Source: Eutypella sp. D-1
Taxonomy: Eukaryota; Ascomycota; Sordariomycetes; Xylariales; Diatrypaceae
Reading direction: 5' to 3'
DNA length: 64,000 bases
NCBI GenBank assembly: GCA_023313575.1
Contig: JAJTTP010000009.1
Span: 1,364,001-1,428,000, forward strand
Made by a program: the position numbers and the translations under genes. The notes under the pieces are model-generated. The model worked only from the letters and a program-made list of their open reading frames with translations. It had not been told where the DNA came from and did no database searches. Shown here piece by piece: positions 15,401 through 27,581 of the stretch. Numbering within the stretch: position 1 is the first letter of the stretch; each line of letters opens with the position of its first letter.

Positions 15401-18400
15401 GTTCGGATAGTACCTATCTAGGTGGGGCAGGCAGTGCCAATACATCTCGGAAAAGGAGGCAGTAGGTTGGGTGATGTTTTGGCTTCCCTCAAGTCTCCTT
15501 CTAAGCCAAGTCAACAATGAGAAGTAGACAAGAAATACGGTATGCTAAGAAGGTAAGCGGTATGGAATATCAAAGTTTGGCTTGGTGTCGACGGGTAAGT
15601 GACATCTTAGCGGCGATGATTGCAACTTCACCCCTTTTCTCGTCTCTTTCTTAGATGCTGGGTGGATGGGTTTTAAGAACCCCTAAAGAATGCACATTTT
15701 TGAGTTGGCTTTGACCTCAATACAGGGCTGAGGGATGAGCTGACAGACATGTCTTGCCCACTACTCTAGATGCCTACCCCCCACGGCGGCAGGGCGCATG
15801 CATGGACGACATTGTGATTGTGGCTGCCACGAGACCTATCTCCGTAATCTAGGAGAAAGCATATCGGCTACGAAGTAAGCAGTCAGGCATCTAGGATTAT
15901 GGAATAGTGGGATGGATAAGATGTGTCTCGTGCATCCCATTAGGGACTCACATACGTAGTGGCTCCTCACGAGAGAACTCTGACGGGAGTCCCGGCGCAG
16001 GGTCCAGTATATGCCAAGTCAATAGTCATTCTCTACATCGCGACCAAGTTCGTATCTTGGCTTACATGCCAACTTCAAATTCCCATCCTCACATTGTAGC
16101 TAGGCATTTACGTTAGAAGTACACATTGACAGTTTCGGACGGTTGGGCAGAAACCAAGAAGCCGCCTCCGTGTAGATCAGTAGATCATGTATTGTACCGT
16201 GATCTTCGGTGCCGCCGCCGGCACGCCGGCGCGACGCCGTTCCAGCGGAAAGTTTAGCCAGCTACCCAAATCCGCTAACTACAAGGACAGAAACTGCCGG
16301 CTAAGTACGGACCCTACTCCGACAAGAAAAATCCCTTGACATCACCATTCTGTGTAAAGCTCGACGCACTGGGCAGCCAAAGCTCTCGGGCGATTTTCTG
16401 CCACTCGGCGTTTTGGCGTTGTGCTCCCCAGCTTGCCACGCTACGATGTGCGCTTTTCTAGAAGTTCTATCCAGGCCTGACAGGTAGTTTTACTTAGTTA
16501 GCTTAGGGACACGGGTAAGGTAGGTAGGGTCAGGGCCTCATGCTGGATTTCCACCAGCCGCCAAACCAGCCGACCAGCCGACCAGCCATCTTAACCGCTG
16601 CTAAAGCTGCCCGGCCCGTCCCTCGTCAAACATAAACTGGCAGGTAATGCAAGAGACCATATTGATGCTTGTGCTCAGGACCCTGAATGCCGAATTCTCT
16701 ACGTCTGTACGTCTATGTAGACGACCAGTCGTAGGCCTAGATAACTGCATTGTCTCCTCATTCATCACCGTAGGTTTCCTCTCGAGGATTTCGTGCAACA
16801 TGGTTATGATTGATCTGCCGATCAGGGTCCATTTTGACTGCGAGAATAGCCATAGCACTACTACGAAGGTAGGATTGCACCAAAACCCGCCTCATAGAAT
16901 TACCGCTATTGCTCGTAACCTGTTAGGGTCGGTGAGTATGACAGAGTGGGATTTATCCCCAGCAGCCATTTGGCGGTATCTTGGTTCGCAGGAGTCTCCT
17001 GTCTCTAACAGTTGTAGCACACAATTTTGGCTTCTCACGAAGTCTTCAGCGCCGATCCCTGTCTACAGGGGTTCTAGTCTAAAGCAGCGCGGGCCCCGGG
17101 GCCCATTCCCGGTACCATGGTTTAAGTGAAGGAGCAAACGGCGCCAAACCAGTTTCGTCTGGACCCCTGTGTACGGGGAATATCCTTGTGAAAGTTGAAT
17201 GACACACCTAGGCTGGCTAGGTCGCTAGAGGATCCCAAGGATCTTCCAATTCCACTTCCAGAGCCACGGTTCGGCACCTCCAAACCATAGCAGATCTAGT
17301 ATTTGGCAGAGTGTTGGGCATGAATGCTCTCATGATAAGGTCCTGCGCCTACGGAATACGGCAATTATCTCGAGAAATGTTATAATCGCCACTCGCGTGG
17401 AATCGTCCGCCACGTCAGTTCAGCCCTATGGAGAGGACCCTACCTGCTTACCTAGATACCGATCAATTAGTGATGTCAGGAGCAGGTCCCTTACATATTC
17501 ATCTCCAAGCATCCCTGCCACTTCTACAAGGCGACTGAGACACGCATCACATGATTCAACATCCAATACATCGATAGTATCTCCCCAAGGAAGGATTCCT
17601 AGAGCTAACTAGAAATTATGTCCGCCTGTCGGCGTTTCCTACAATGAACTCTTGTTCGCCTCAGATCGCTTTCAGTTTCCCCTATAATTAGTGTAAGCCG
17701 CTATGTGCTGCGGAACTAGGTGCGGAGGCCCCACACTCCTCCGGCCGACTTCAGCCTCACCCATGCCGCCTACGCATCGACATGGTGTGGACGAGCCATC
17801 GGACAAGCTGTAGAGAAGCTTGGTGAAAAATCGACCGCACGGAACATTCCTTACTTTGTGGCTCTAGATACTTTCTCGGAAGAAACCTGACACCAGGAAG
17901 TCGCAGAGAGCCAGGGTCGCTAGAGCGTTCGTTGGGCATCAAGATTGACGTCGCCGTCGAAGCCAAGCAACCGTCCGTCCATACGCCACACTATGTATGT
18001 ACTTGAGGCCCCTCACAACGAACACGCGGGTAGAAAGAAATTTTCGATCAGACAAAATCCCATTTTGCCTCGAGTGACACTACGGTGGATACCAGTGACG
18101 ACCTCTCTTAGCGCGTCTCAGAGAAAAGCCGCCGAGATCCTCAAAGCGGCTTTGCGACCTCGCATCTCGCCATGGTCAGGCGAGATCTCCGACGTCCCAT
18201 CACAATGGCACCAATAGGATTGTTAGGCTTATAATTGTCCGCAGACAAGCTTTCGTGCATATGTGTAAGTGTAGGCCCTTGCTTCCTACTTACACAGCTA
18301 AGGCTGCCAGCCCAGCTCAGTCGAATCACAGGTCGCGAGCGACCAGGCACTGAAGATACTGTACATCTTTAGCTTCATGTGACAAAATTTTCTGGTTTCT

Positions 18401-21032
18401 AGCATAAACAATTTCTTGAGGAATCCCTTGAGTTACGGCAACCAAGCAAGATTTATCTGTTGTCTAGATGTGACCCATGTACTCTGCAAGGATCTCGTAG
18501 AATAAAAGGGGGTTTAAGTCTGTTCGAACTCGCTAATAAGTAGTTGACCTTGGCTTTCGCGTCTTTTCCTCCCACTTGGCAACCAAATTCCAAACAAAGA
18601 TTTCCTCTATGGGCGTTTCGTTGACGGCAAACCGGAGAAGTCGATCTTTATTCTATGGAGGAAAGGAATTAGATGAGAATTAGGCACCCACGGCTGGACA
18701 TGATGCCCAATCTACGCGGAAGATTACCCCGCCGGTCCCCGTCCGACTTTTTCTATAATTATAATTACCTTCGGGATCCGGCTCAGCAGCATTTCCACAG
18801 CCCGGCGACGCCACAGTCCCTGCCAGCGACGATCGTGTAGTCCAGACCTATCTACGAACTCACTATGGTCTTGATATGTGTACCCGGAGTACGTAAAAGT
18901 TTTCCGACCTCGTGCTCATTGATTATGTCTACATAGGGCATCCAATAGTTTACTGTTAAGCCCTGAGTAGGCTTGATATAGGTAACCAGGTAGCCCGCTC
19001 GTTCGCTGAAATTTAACTCAGCCTAGCCGGGGGATCCTGGGAATTTGTAGGCGCCCCTTCCAGTCCGGATGGACGTCCTGAACGCGGACCCTTCTGGGAG
19101 GAGAGGGGGGAGGAGACGCAGAGCTTGCCGGCACACCAATCCCCTCCTCCCCCTTCCCCGTTCCTTCTTGCGAGTGTGAACTGGGGGTCGTGACCGGTGC
19201 TGGGTCATACTCGCCCTCTTCATTGCGCTTGCAGACAAACTAAGCTGGATCAGTGTTTCCCCTATATGCTACGGGATTGCCCCGTGGCTAGTTTTTGCCA
19301 GCACTGGCAGGCAAGATGTCTCTAGGCGTGATTCCACATTACTTGAATCGGCATGTCCCATGCTCGTTCGGGTGCCCCGGGCGTGTTAGTTCCCTAGGGT
19401 TATTCAACATGCTACTTTCCAGTCGAAGTTCTCAACGAAACTTGGAAAACCACTACTTCAGCCTAGAAAACAGCACGCCATGAACATTAGGCTCATGATT
19501 CATTTCGTTCCATGTGTTTACAGTCCAGACTGAGGCGTTCTATAACTTGAGGTTGCTAGTAATTTATCGGTACTGAAATCGCGGCGAAAGTGACTGCCGC
19601 TAGAAGTTTCCAGGGGCAGACAATACCCACCGGCACATCCCAACTACCTCCCATAAATGAACAGTAACCCTTACAAAGGGAATTGTAGACTGACCACCAC
19701 AATCAAGGACCTTTCTCGGTCCTCTTTTGAATGAAGAGCATTCGGTTGTCAGTATCGGGACTTACTCATCTTTCGGCAACAATAGTGTTTCTTGCCACAG
19801 CACTTGCCGCATCGTGGTATAGAGTCGGTGCTTAATTAAGCAGTGGCTCATGCAAGTAGATAAAAGCTTAGTAACATGCACTTGCGAGTCCTGGTTGAGC
19901 GGGTGCAAAATATCTATCCCTATTGTTAGATCTGGTGGCTCGAGGCCCTTGACCACCCATGCCAAGGTGGTCCATGTTTTGGGCATGGGGGTCTGATCAC
20001 CCAATGCGACGTTGGGCATCAACTTCATCGTGAAGATGAACTAGATTACATTTTATAACATTTAATATGGCTATTCATTCAAGATGAATCTCTTTCCCTG
20101 ACATTTAGACTTTCATTACCTAGTAACTGCAGTTAGTCGTAAAGATGGTAAGAGGGGCGAGGAGGAGGGCTCGTGCACTCCAGGGGCCAGCTCATGAATC
20201 GTCTCTAGATTGATGAAACAGTGCAACCAAATTCAAGATTTTCACCGCGAACGACATGTCAAGACAGCCAGCGTTTACAGTCCAAAAAAGATACTGTGAT
20301 TTTAGAAGAGGTGACATTTACATACATCATGGCACATAACTAATAATACTCAGGTTTCCGTAACATTCAGAGGCCCCTCGTGCCACACGGCTCAACGCCT
20401 CGTCGCCGTGCGCCGTGACCGTAATAGTAGTGCAACGATTGCCACGGTTAAGTCGCCACAAAAGTAAGTTACAAAACATGTCATTTATTGGACTGGTGTG
20501 TGCACCGTTACTCCTATATCGTTCCTATAATCCCTTTTCTTCAAACGCAAGATGTGGTAGAAGCGTTGACATAAACATCTAGGGGCGAAGAGTTTTAGCG
20601 TCGGTCCTCGCCGAGTCTCACGTGGACGCCCCTATACAACCGACGCACGCATCCGTAACTTATCCCACAATCCGGATGAAATGATAGCCTATTGTTTTTG
20701 TAGACCCGTGGATCTACGCCACGTAGCGGAGGCTGCCTTTAAGGGGGTAAGTGCATGCTTACTTCTTTGGAGATCCCCCTCCTAAATTTCAGTTCTGCCA
20801 TCCAAACGAGTCTCGATATGGAATATCGAAGCGCATTGTTGTCCCATTGTGTATATTCAGACGCAGAACATAGATATATCAAGTCTACGCAGCAAATACA
20901 GAGAGTCCCGGTATCGTCTACGTCTTCACGCCTCTATCTCTGGTTCCGGACAGCTGAATTCGTGGTATACGACGAGCCAACGCCTCCACGGATATAATAT
21001 CGACAGTCAAAATTACACAACACAGTCTCGCT

Positions 21033-21863
21033 ATGGCCTCAACAACTTTCCACATGTTTCCCAGCCTCCCCCCAGAGCTTCGACGCCTGATTTGGAAACT
21101 CGCCATGGAGGTACCTCGAATTGTGTATGCCGACCTCGGAGATAGTTCTTCAACACGCGGCCTGGGGCCATACTTCAGAATTGGAAAGAAATTGTACGAG
21201 CAGGTACCTGTCTTCTTCTTTGTCGACCGGGAGAGCCGAATGATTGCCCAGGATTTCTACGATATCCGATTTACCATCAAGAAAAAGGGGCAACAGGGCG
21301 GCACCGGAGACGGCATATCAAAGTCAGCATTCCGGAGACATTTTATCATGTCGCCTCAGGAGATATTCTCCGTGCGACCTGCGGAAGGGGGCGACTACTA
21401 CAATGAGCCTCTCATCGACATATCTAGAGGCTTCAACCGGGTTCGCACTATCTTAATCCCCCGGAGGCACAGCCTAGTCAGGGACGAGATGGAAAAATCG
21501 AAGGGGGTTACCAACCGCGGTCTTGGCCTTGCCGACCTAAGGCAGAAGATGTCGGACGTGAATGCGCGCTTGACCACCTTCTACATGTGCTGGTTAGTTC
21601 TGGACCAGTTGCAGAGATACGCGAGAGACCATAGGGGCACCTCGGACGGAGACAACGACGAACAGCGGATTGTCTATCTGATCCAAACCGCGGACGAGCC
21701 GGCCCCGCAGGAAATCGCAGATTCGCTACGGCGGCATAGTGGCCAGCTGCAGGACTTCCTCACCGCCATTATGGGTGGGCGGGTACTAAGGGAGCCGTTC
21801 TGGCTCTCTCTTGGACGACTTTTTGCCGAGTCGGGACCCCGGGTCAAACTCATGTTGGCCTAG
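21033..21863 (+). CDS. 2EXR domain-containing protein
   Basis: A single-exon gene for a 276-residue protein. The N-terminus FPSLPPELRRLIWKLAME (residues 9-26) is the diagnostic start of the fungal 2EXR domain, a family named for repeated E-x-R motifs and greatly expanded in Pezizomycotina. The segments VPRIVYADLG and LGPYFRIGKKLYEQVPVFFFVDRESR, where other members have AL-P-VL-VN-ESR, fit this. The biochemical role of the family is not established. No signal peptide or membrane helix is visible, so a cytosolic or nuclear protein is likely. The gene stands alone, with 13 kb of gene-free DNA upstream and 2.6 kb downstream, a setting typical of this variable family. The start codon has an acceptable context (ctcgctATGGCC). 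Confidence 0.85.
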   Translation: MASTTFHMFPSLPPELRRLIWKLAMEVPRIVYADLGDSSSTRGLGPYFRIGKKLYEQVPVFFFVDRESRMIAQDFYDIRFTIKKKGQQGGTGDGISKSAFRRHFIMSPQEIFSVRPAEGGDYYNEPLIDISRGFNRVRTILIPRRHSLVRDEMEKSKGVTNRGLGLADLRQKMSDVNARLTTFYMCWLVLDQLQRYARDHRGTSDGDNDEQRIVYLIQTADEPAPQEIADSLRRHSGQLQDFLTAIMGGRVLREPFWLSLGRLFAESGPRVKLMLA

Positions 21864-24485
21864 TGGTAGTCTCCTGCAGCAAGGTGTCGGGAAAAAAGTT
21901 ATCTAAAAGGAGTATGTTATGCATTGGGACTCCTTCGCTATAGCCCCCCTGAGACCCAGAAATGATCCATCAAATAGCTACTAGTCGAGGATGTCATTAG
22001 TTAACCGCGAAATCCATTTTCTGTGTAACCATGATGCAACCTGGTCTGGGATGCGATAGAATTATAGGCGTCGGGTATAATAGACACAAGGGGAAGTGAC
22101 AGTGTCACGTCATCGGAACTAATGTAGCCGCTATAGTGATGCGCCTGACACGTCGTGCCTGCGGGAGTAAGTGATTGTATGCATACCGCCACTATGCGGC
22201 GGGGTCTATTTCCAGGGGGATTCATGCATTGGCCCGCCCTGCTTCTCTAATTATAGTCAAGCCTCAAATCATCTCCCAGCAGCGGGGATCCCTCTGCGCT
22301 ATAAGGCAGTTCTGCATGGCTCTGGGCGGCTAAGTCAGGCATATGCTAGATCGGCTGCAGATTATTTACGTTGTCCTGCCTCTAGACGGGTACTTGGTTC
22401 CGAATCTGAGGCGTACGGGTCGGGTCCCTGCCCACGTCATCCTAGTAGACAGAGCCCGTAGTGCCGTTAATGACTAAAGTCTCCGTGGGGACTCCATCAC
22501 CGGGTTCGGCTGAAAAATTCTGCAACTCCCATGACGTAGAGTAAGTTGGCAGCATCCCAGCAGCTATGTGAAACCTGCCATTCATAACAAGGGGGAAGAA
22601 CACAAGGAGGCGGGGCAGGCTACACATAGAATACAGCCAAGTAGTGAACACGAAGATTCGGATGGGAAAGGTACTGCCCTTGCTGCCTATCACTGAAAGA
22701 TATTTGAACTTTTGTGTCCGCGACTTAGCATATTACTAATATGGCTTTGATACCTATTCAAATCTTATTTGATCAAATTCCATGGAAGCATTTGAGTAAG
22801 TCTAAGTAATCAACTTCTTGCTTACATGATGTAAATTATTAAACCTATCAACAGGTTTAGACCTACGGAAAGAATATTCAATGGCAAAGCATTTTAATGT
22901 TGAACTGGTGACCCGTTGTTTGTCTTCACAGGTCAGAGTGGCGGAAGATCTTACCTTGAAGAATCGAGAACTGTATCGTAGCATTTTATGCTTGGATACG
23001 ATTTGGAGAAAGTGAACTTGATGTTAGAAACTAGTATTTCGGAAACAGAACCAGAGATCATTAAATCTTCAAGTTCTAACCAACAAGGCAAGCCAGAATA
23101 CCTAGAAACTTACCATTCCAAGTTGTACCCTGCGTTGTACAAAGGGTGGAATCGACAATACCACTCACATGCTATGAGCCCTAAATGTACGCAATAAAGG
23201 ATAGAAAGGTTTGGAAGAGTCCTATGATTAAATGAGCCAACCGAGTAATTATATGAAAAGTCCAAAAGAACAAGACTAACGAATATCCTTCCAGGTTTTA
23301 ACATAGTGCTTAGTAGATCCAGATTAGTTTATACGTAACGTGGAAAATCTTGGTTGGTGAACAGAGTTGGAAGTTTGAATACCATTCCCAAGGCGATACA
23401 ATGAACGGACCACGCCTCCCGAACGCTTTGCGTTACAACCTGAAACCAGTACTATTTTGAATATTAATATTAACAATAATAGAGTGTACTGATATAGGTC
23501 GAGAGCAACTAGGACTTGCTTGGGGGCAGGCAATGTTCTTTTGTTACAACTTTATGCTAGGTCTTTAAGTTACAAAGTCCGTACGGATATTGCTTCCTCT
23601 TGCTTCTCTGAACAAATTATCAACACTTTAACAATATTACTACTGACTGAGAAGAGTTAGTAGAACGACGGAAAAGCAGCAAATCTAAGCACTACACAGG
23701 ACTTTTGTAAATGACGGCACAATAGACTGGAAATTTGGTCGTTTTAATATAGGTCCCTAGGCAATGCTGTTTCCGTCGGAGTGAGAACGAGTAAGACATA
23801 GCAGCATAATACATTAATTTCAAATCCAGGAATTCGGTAATTACGTACCTTCTTGGATGTTGTACTGGAAGTGGTAAGCGAGGTTATCAGTTCATATATA
23901 TACAAGTTCTTATCAGGACTGACATAATACAAATTTAAACTTCAAGATTTGATAAATTTAGAATGATGATTCTAGGGCACGCACTTGATGTTGTTACCAG
24001 GTCCTCGGGTATGGATGGTTTACAATTACGTAGAAGATGTGGTAGATGGACCCCCTTTTCCTGTGGAAAGTACCTATGTACCTACTAATTACCTCGCTAA
24101 GCGCATTGACCATCTGACGCGCATATTTTATGGGTGCCTTGCAGCGTTAGTAACCGCCCCCACTGACCTTACGTCAGTTCAGCTGGAACCTGGCCCCGGG
24201 GAATTGGATAAGAGCATTTTTGGCGGGGTACCACCTACTTATCAACATCAGTAAGTGAGTGAGTAACATTGGATTGGATTGGATTCTTGATTCTTCTTTC
24301 TCCAGTCTTTAACAAAAATCAGCCTGGGCTTGATTTTGCGACATTCAAACAACGACTCGACATTTAGTTGAGAGAGAGAGAAAAAAAATTACATACACCC
24401 ATCTAAAAGTGTCAATATAGGGCGGAGTTGGAGGAAACAGACAAACAGAATCATATCAATATCAGATCGTAATCTATCACCCATC
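21864..24485. other. Intergenic 2.6 kb, AT-richer in the middle
   Basis: No convincing gene. Between about 22700 and 23960 the DNA becomes AT-richer and holds only very short frames. CpA and TpG remain common there, so it is not RIP-mutated to the degree seen at the right end of the window. The last 200 bases before 24486 include a short GA repeat and should contain the promoter and leader of the following RING gene. Confidence 0.45.
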
Positions 24486-25173
24486 ATGGCAAGCAATCCT
24501 TACGAAGGTAAGTAACCGAGGGACGGATGGGAAGAAAGACTTGGTGATGGAATTTTGGCGATAACTGATCTCCTATCTGCCTAATTCAGTTGAACACAAT
24601 ATCCAAGACTCTAACCGGTGCCCCCACCGCCGGCGCCCCGACATGTCGAGCTTCACCTCGCACCTTCACCAGATCTCGAGCGACGACCACGCACCCTCCT
24701 CCACGAGCGGCAGCCGGCACGACATCGGGCCGACGCCCGTCGACGCCGCGGCGCTGTTCCGGCTGGTGCAGGACCAGATGGCGATCCTGATGACGGACGC
24801 GCCGACGGACGCGAACCGCGGCTTCCTGGAGTCGCTGGTGCGCGACCTCGAGGCCGACGTCGACGCCCCGCCGACCCACATCCCCGGCGTGTCCCAGGAG
24901 TACCTGGACACCCTGGACCGCGTGCCCCGGAAGCGGCTCGATCAGGAAGAATCCTGCGCCATCTGCGCCGAGCGCTACCTCGACGACCAGTACTGCCTCG
25001 TCGTCGAGCTGCCGTGCCCCGGCCACCACCGCTTCGACCTCGAGTGCGTCGGCCCCTGGCTCCAGAGCAAGGGCAACTGTCCGATGTGCCGGCACGACTT
25101 GACTAAGAAGAAGGTCGTCGAGGTGCCTAAGGATGACGAGGAAGAGGACGATGTCGATGGGCTTTACGGTTAG
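24486..25173 (+). CDS. RING-H2 finger protein, putative E3 ubiquitin ligase
   Basis: A predicted 201-residue RING-type E3 ligase. A 22-nt first exon (MASNPYE, 24486-24507) is followed by a GTAAGT donor, an 82-bp intron and a TTCAG acceptor. Exon 2 (24590-25173) continues in frame as VEHNIQDSNRC, so the internal MSSFTSH methionine at 24643 is not the preferred start. The RING lies near residues 130-174: CAIC at 130-133, LPCPGHHRFDLEC with Cys150 and His ligands at 152-153, Cys160, and the closing pair CPMC at 171-174. A Pro residue follows the Cys-Pro-Met-Cys core region as in E2-binding RINGs. An acidic tail (KDDEEEDDVDGLYG) ends the protein. There is no membrane helix. RING proteins of this type bring an E2~ubiquitin to a substrate; the substrate here is unknown. 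It converges on the small mitochondrial protein gene 456 bp downstream. Confidence 0.85.
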
Positions 25174-25629
25174 CTCTCTGTGTATGGCTGCCTAGGGCGG
25201 TTTCGATTATAGCATTTTTCGGGGCGGTGTGGCGTTCTAGGAGAGCGTGAGTAAATTGACTATTATATCGCGAAAAGAAGAACATAGCGAAGGCTGTCTG
25301 TAAATGCTAATTGTGAACACCGGGATGGGAGCGTCATTTGGCAGTGGTTTGTCTACGTTGCCAAGGCACAACACGGCATGGCGCAATGTCAGACGAGCAT
25401 CCCGATATTAAGGTCATCACGTGTTTTAAGGGGCATTTTGTAGGGCTATCATTGTGGTAAGGGTGAGAGTCGAACTCATTGCGAAGCGTCAATTGAAGAG
25501 CCTTCCACTCTTTTTGCTGATAAGCGCATTCCCTTTCGTGCTCCTCGAGGGATCCATCGCGCACAATTCCCATGAGCTTATGCTTTCTCCCAAGCCACCC
25601 CCCGATCTAGCTCAACTCGAACCCGGTGA
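25174..25629. other. Intergenic, shared 3' region of convergent genes
   Basis: Lies between two stop codons of convergent genes and probably contains both 3' untranslated regions. Nothing else is seen. Confidence 0.5.
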
Positions 25630-26091
25630 CTATTTGCTCTTAACCTTGGTCTTCTTCGGCGCATCACCGCCAGTACTCGGCTTCCTGGAGTCTCCGGAGC
25701 CGCCAGGGCGATGGTCCTCGCGGGAGCCGGTGGTATTTCCGGCGAAATCGGGATTTCCGGCGCTCTCGTCGAGGGGGCTGCCCTCGCCGGGCTGGGACGT
25801 GTTCTCGCGGGCGGCCGCGGCGCGCTCCGAGTCCGGATCCGTCTTGTTCGGGTTGAAGGCGGCGTCCGAATCCTGCGCCACCTGGTCGTCCGTCCCGCTC
25901 TGCGTGTTCTCGTGCGCTTTTGGCTTCAGCGACTCCCGGTCCATATCGTCCTTGTACGGCAGCCGCGCCGTCGCCGTTCGGTGGAATGGGGCGATTGCTG
26001 CTGCTCTGCCCCGCGGGAGGGAGGGACGTGCTGTCCGTGCGCTGGTGCAGGTGGCTCGGGTAAGGACTATGCGGAGGGGTATGAACGCCAT
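25630..26091 (-). CDS. Small predicted mitochondrial protein of unknown function
   Basis: A single-exon frame for 153 residues. The first 45 residues are rich in Arg, Ala, Ser and Thr with no acidic residue (MAFIPLRIVLTRATCTSART...), which is the composition of a mitochondrial import presequence. The rest is hydrophilic and charged, including LPYKDDMDRESLKPKAHE and DSDAAFNPNKTDPDSE, and ends in a basic KKTKVKSK. From memory, short fungal proteins with a similar LPYKDD-DRESLKP and AAFNPNKT pattern are annotated as hypothetical in many Pezizomycotina, but I cannot verify this here. No enzyme motif is visible. The tail is probably disordered. It lies 575 bp from the next minus-strand gene (RING protein). 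Confidence 0.75.
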   Translation of the reverse strand: MAFIPLRIVLTRATCTSARTARPSLPRGRAAAIAPFHRTATARLPYKDDMDRESLKPKAHENTQSGTDDQVAQDSDAAFNPNKTDPDSERAAAARENTSQPGEGSPLDESAGNPDFAGNTTGSREDHRPGGSGDSRKPSTGGDAPKKTKVKSK

Positions 26092-26666
26092 TTTTGGTTC
26101 TAGGAGACAAGTAGACAGATCGATGGGTCAATGGGTCAATGTCTATGTATTATGGTGTAGATGAATGTTCTGAGCTTTTAGGAGAGGTAATTTGTTTTGC
26201 GACTGTTTCAATTTCCACAAAGACAATGGATAAATGGAAAACATGTGTTCGGGCAATAATGAATAATGCACGTAGGTAAGGGAGAGCTTCGTTATAGTGA
26301 TGTCATAGTGACCAGGGGAGCTTCTTTTGCCATCTTGTCACCTACTTAGGTATAAAGTATTTTTAGGTTATACGCTAAAGGACGGGAGCTTTGTGGGGCC
26401 GATCGGCCAACATCCGTCCAGATGTATACATGCCTAGGTAGATGCATTCTCAATTTTCCCTGCTTTCATCTTCGTGATAGTAACAATATCTCAACCACAA
26501 GCATTCTAGCAATCGGTTTGCCTGTCTGCTTGTCTAAAATGACGATTATTGTATTTATATGTATTTATATGGACGGTAGAAAACGACATGATGCCATTTA
26601 ATTGAGGGAGTGATTTAAGCAAATAACCCAGATGGGGTTATTATACCCAACTATCACCACCACCAC
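26092..26666. other. Intergenic 0.6 kb
   Basis: Upstream DNA of the small mitochondrial protein gene and 3' flank of the second RING gene. Nothing specific is seen. Confidence 0.5.
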
Positions 26667-27581
26667 TCACCACCTATTCGACCGCTTAGCCCATTGCAGG
26701 TGCTTGATCGTCGCTGTGGTCTGGAACTGCTCCTCGCACTCCTCACGCCAGGTCCGCCTCTCCTCCTCGCCGCGGGGGTCCTTGTCGCCCGACGGCTCGC
26801 AGACCAGGCGAGCCATGGCCTCAGCGGCGCCATTGATCGCCGCGAGCTGGCAGTCGGCGCAGCGCAGCGGCCGCACGCCCCCCTCGTCCCGCACCCGCGG
26901 CAGCCGCCGCTCGATTTCCCCCGCCGGCGACGGCGACACCAGCTTCAGGTTCATCGCGTGGCCGCACTCGCCATAGATCAACGGCTCGCGGCAGCTCGGG
27001 CAGCTCGGCGCACAGCCGCCGCCGTCTATCCCCGTGTCCGCCACGCCGGCCTCATCGCCCGCTCGGCACCCGGACGCCCGCATCCAGGCCTGCATGCATG
27101 TGAAGTGGAAGACGTGTCCGCACCACAATACCGTGATCTTCTCTAAAGGCGCCGGCGCGGGATCCCCGCGCACAGGGAATTTCGGCGTCGGGAACCGCAG
27201 CATGGCGTTCTTGCAGATCGAGCAGTCGAGCCATAGCTTGACGCGGTGGCCCTCCCCGTCCGCACCGTTATTGCCGATGACCTCCCGGATCTTCGGCCAA
27301 TAGTTCTCGTCCCGCCTGACCCTGACGAACTCCGTCGTTGTTGTCGTCGTCGTCGCGACCGGCGCGGATGGCGTGGGCTCTTCTTCTTTATGGTCCGCCG
27401 TCGCGGACGGCCTTTCGCCAAATCGGCTTTCTAACGGGCTTTGGCCTTCTGTGCGGGATGCGGTGGGCCTTGATGAAGCTTGCTTGTTTTCCATGCTTCC
27501 ATTCCGCGATGGGTTCGGTTTTGGGGCAGCCTCCCCGTCTAGTGGGGTTTGTTCCTGAGAATGAGTGACCGGGCAACTCAT
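26667..27581 (-). CDS. RING finger protein with a long linker, putative E3 ligase
   Basis: A single-exon 304-residue protein. After a disordered Ser/Pro/Thr-rich N-terminus (residues 1-85) a RING-like module starts at LDCSICKNA (Cys120, Cys123). It continues with VLWCGHVFHFTCMQAW (Cys154, His156, His159, Cys162) and closes with CPSCREPL (Cys194, Cys197). The loops between ligand pairs are longer than in a minimal RING: about 30 residues before Cys154 and 31 before Cys194. A further Cys/His group (YGECGHAMNLKL, then LRCADC near 238-241) may bind another zinc. The C-terminal part is charged and helical. It is probably a ubiquitin ligase; the target and localisation are unknown. Two RING genes within 3 kb are not otherwise alike in sequence, so they are not a recent duplication. 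Confidence 0.82.
   Translation of the reverse strand: MSCPVTHSQEQTPLDGEAAPKPNPSRNGSMENKQASSRPTASRTEGQSPLESRFGERPSATADHKEEEPTPSAPVATTTTTTTEFVRVRRDENYWPKIREVIGNNGADGEGHRVKLWLDCSICKNAMLRFPTPKFPVRGDPAPAPLEKITVLWCGHVFHFTCMQAWMRASGCRAGDEAGVADTGIDGGGCAPSCPSCREPLIYGECGHAMNLKLVSPSPAGEIERRLPRVRDEGGVRPLRCADCQLAAINGAAEAMARLVCEPSGDKDPRGEEERRTWREECEEQFQTTATIKHLQWAKRSNRW

Larger units (their letters stand above)
7833..21032. other. Gene-poor 13.2 kb stretch
   Basis: No reading frame here has a recognisable domain; the longest are under 200 codons and overlap other frames. Base composition is ordinary and there is no RIP-like loss of CpA/TpG. Visible structure is limited to purine-rich microsatellites (about 9177-9200 and 9459-9475), TAGGTA/TACCTA-rich patches near 10050-10290, 10450-10480 and 14720-14760, and a GC-rich inverted patch near 16205-16240. 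The left end contains the promoter and leader of the zinc-finger gene. Long upstream regions are common for fungal developmental regulators, so part of this may be regulatory. I cannot exclude long non-coding RNAs or genes with many tiny exons. Confidence 0.45.

Noticed and set aside
16647..17129. 160-codon frame in the gene-poor stretch
   Set aside because: No domain, irregular composition, overlapped by another frame on the opposite strand; expected by chance.
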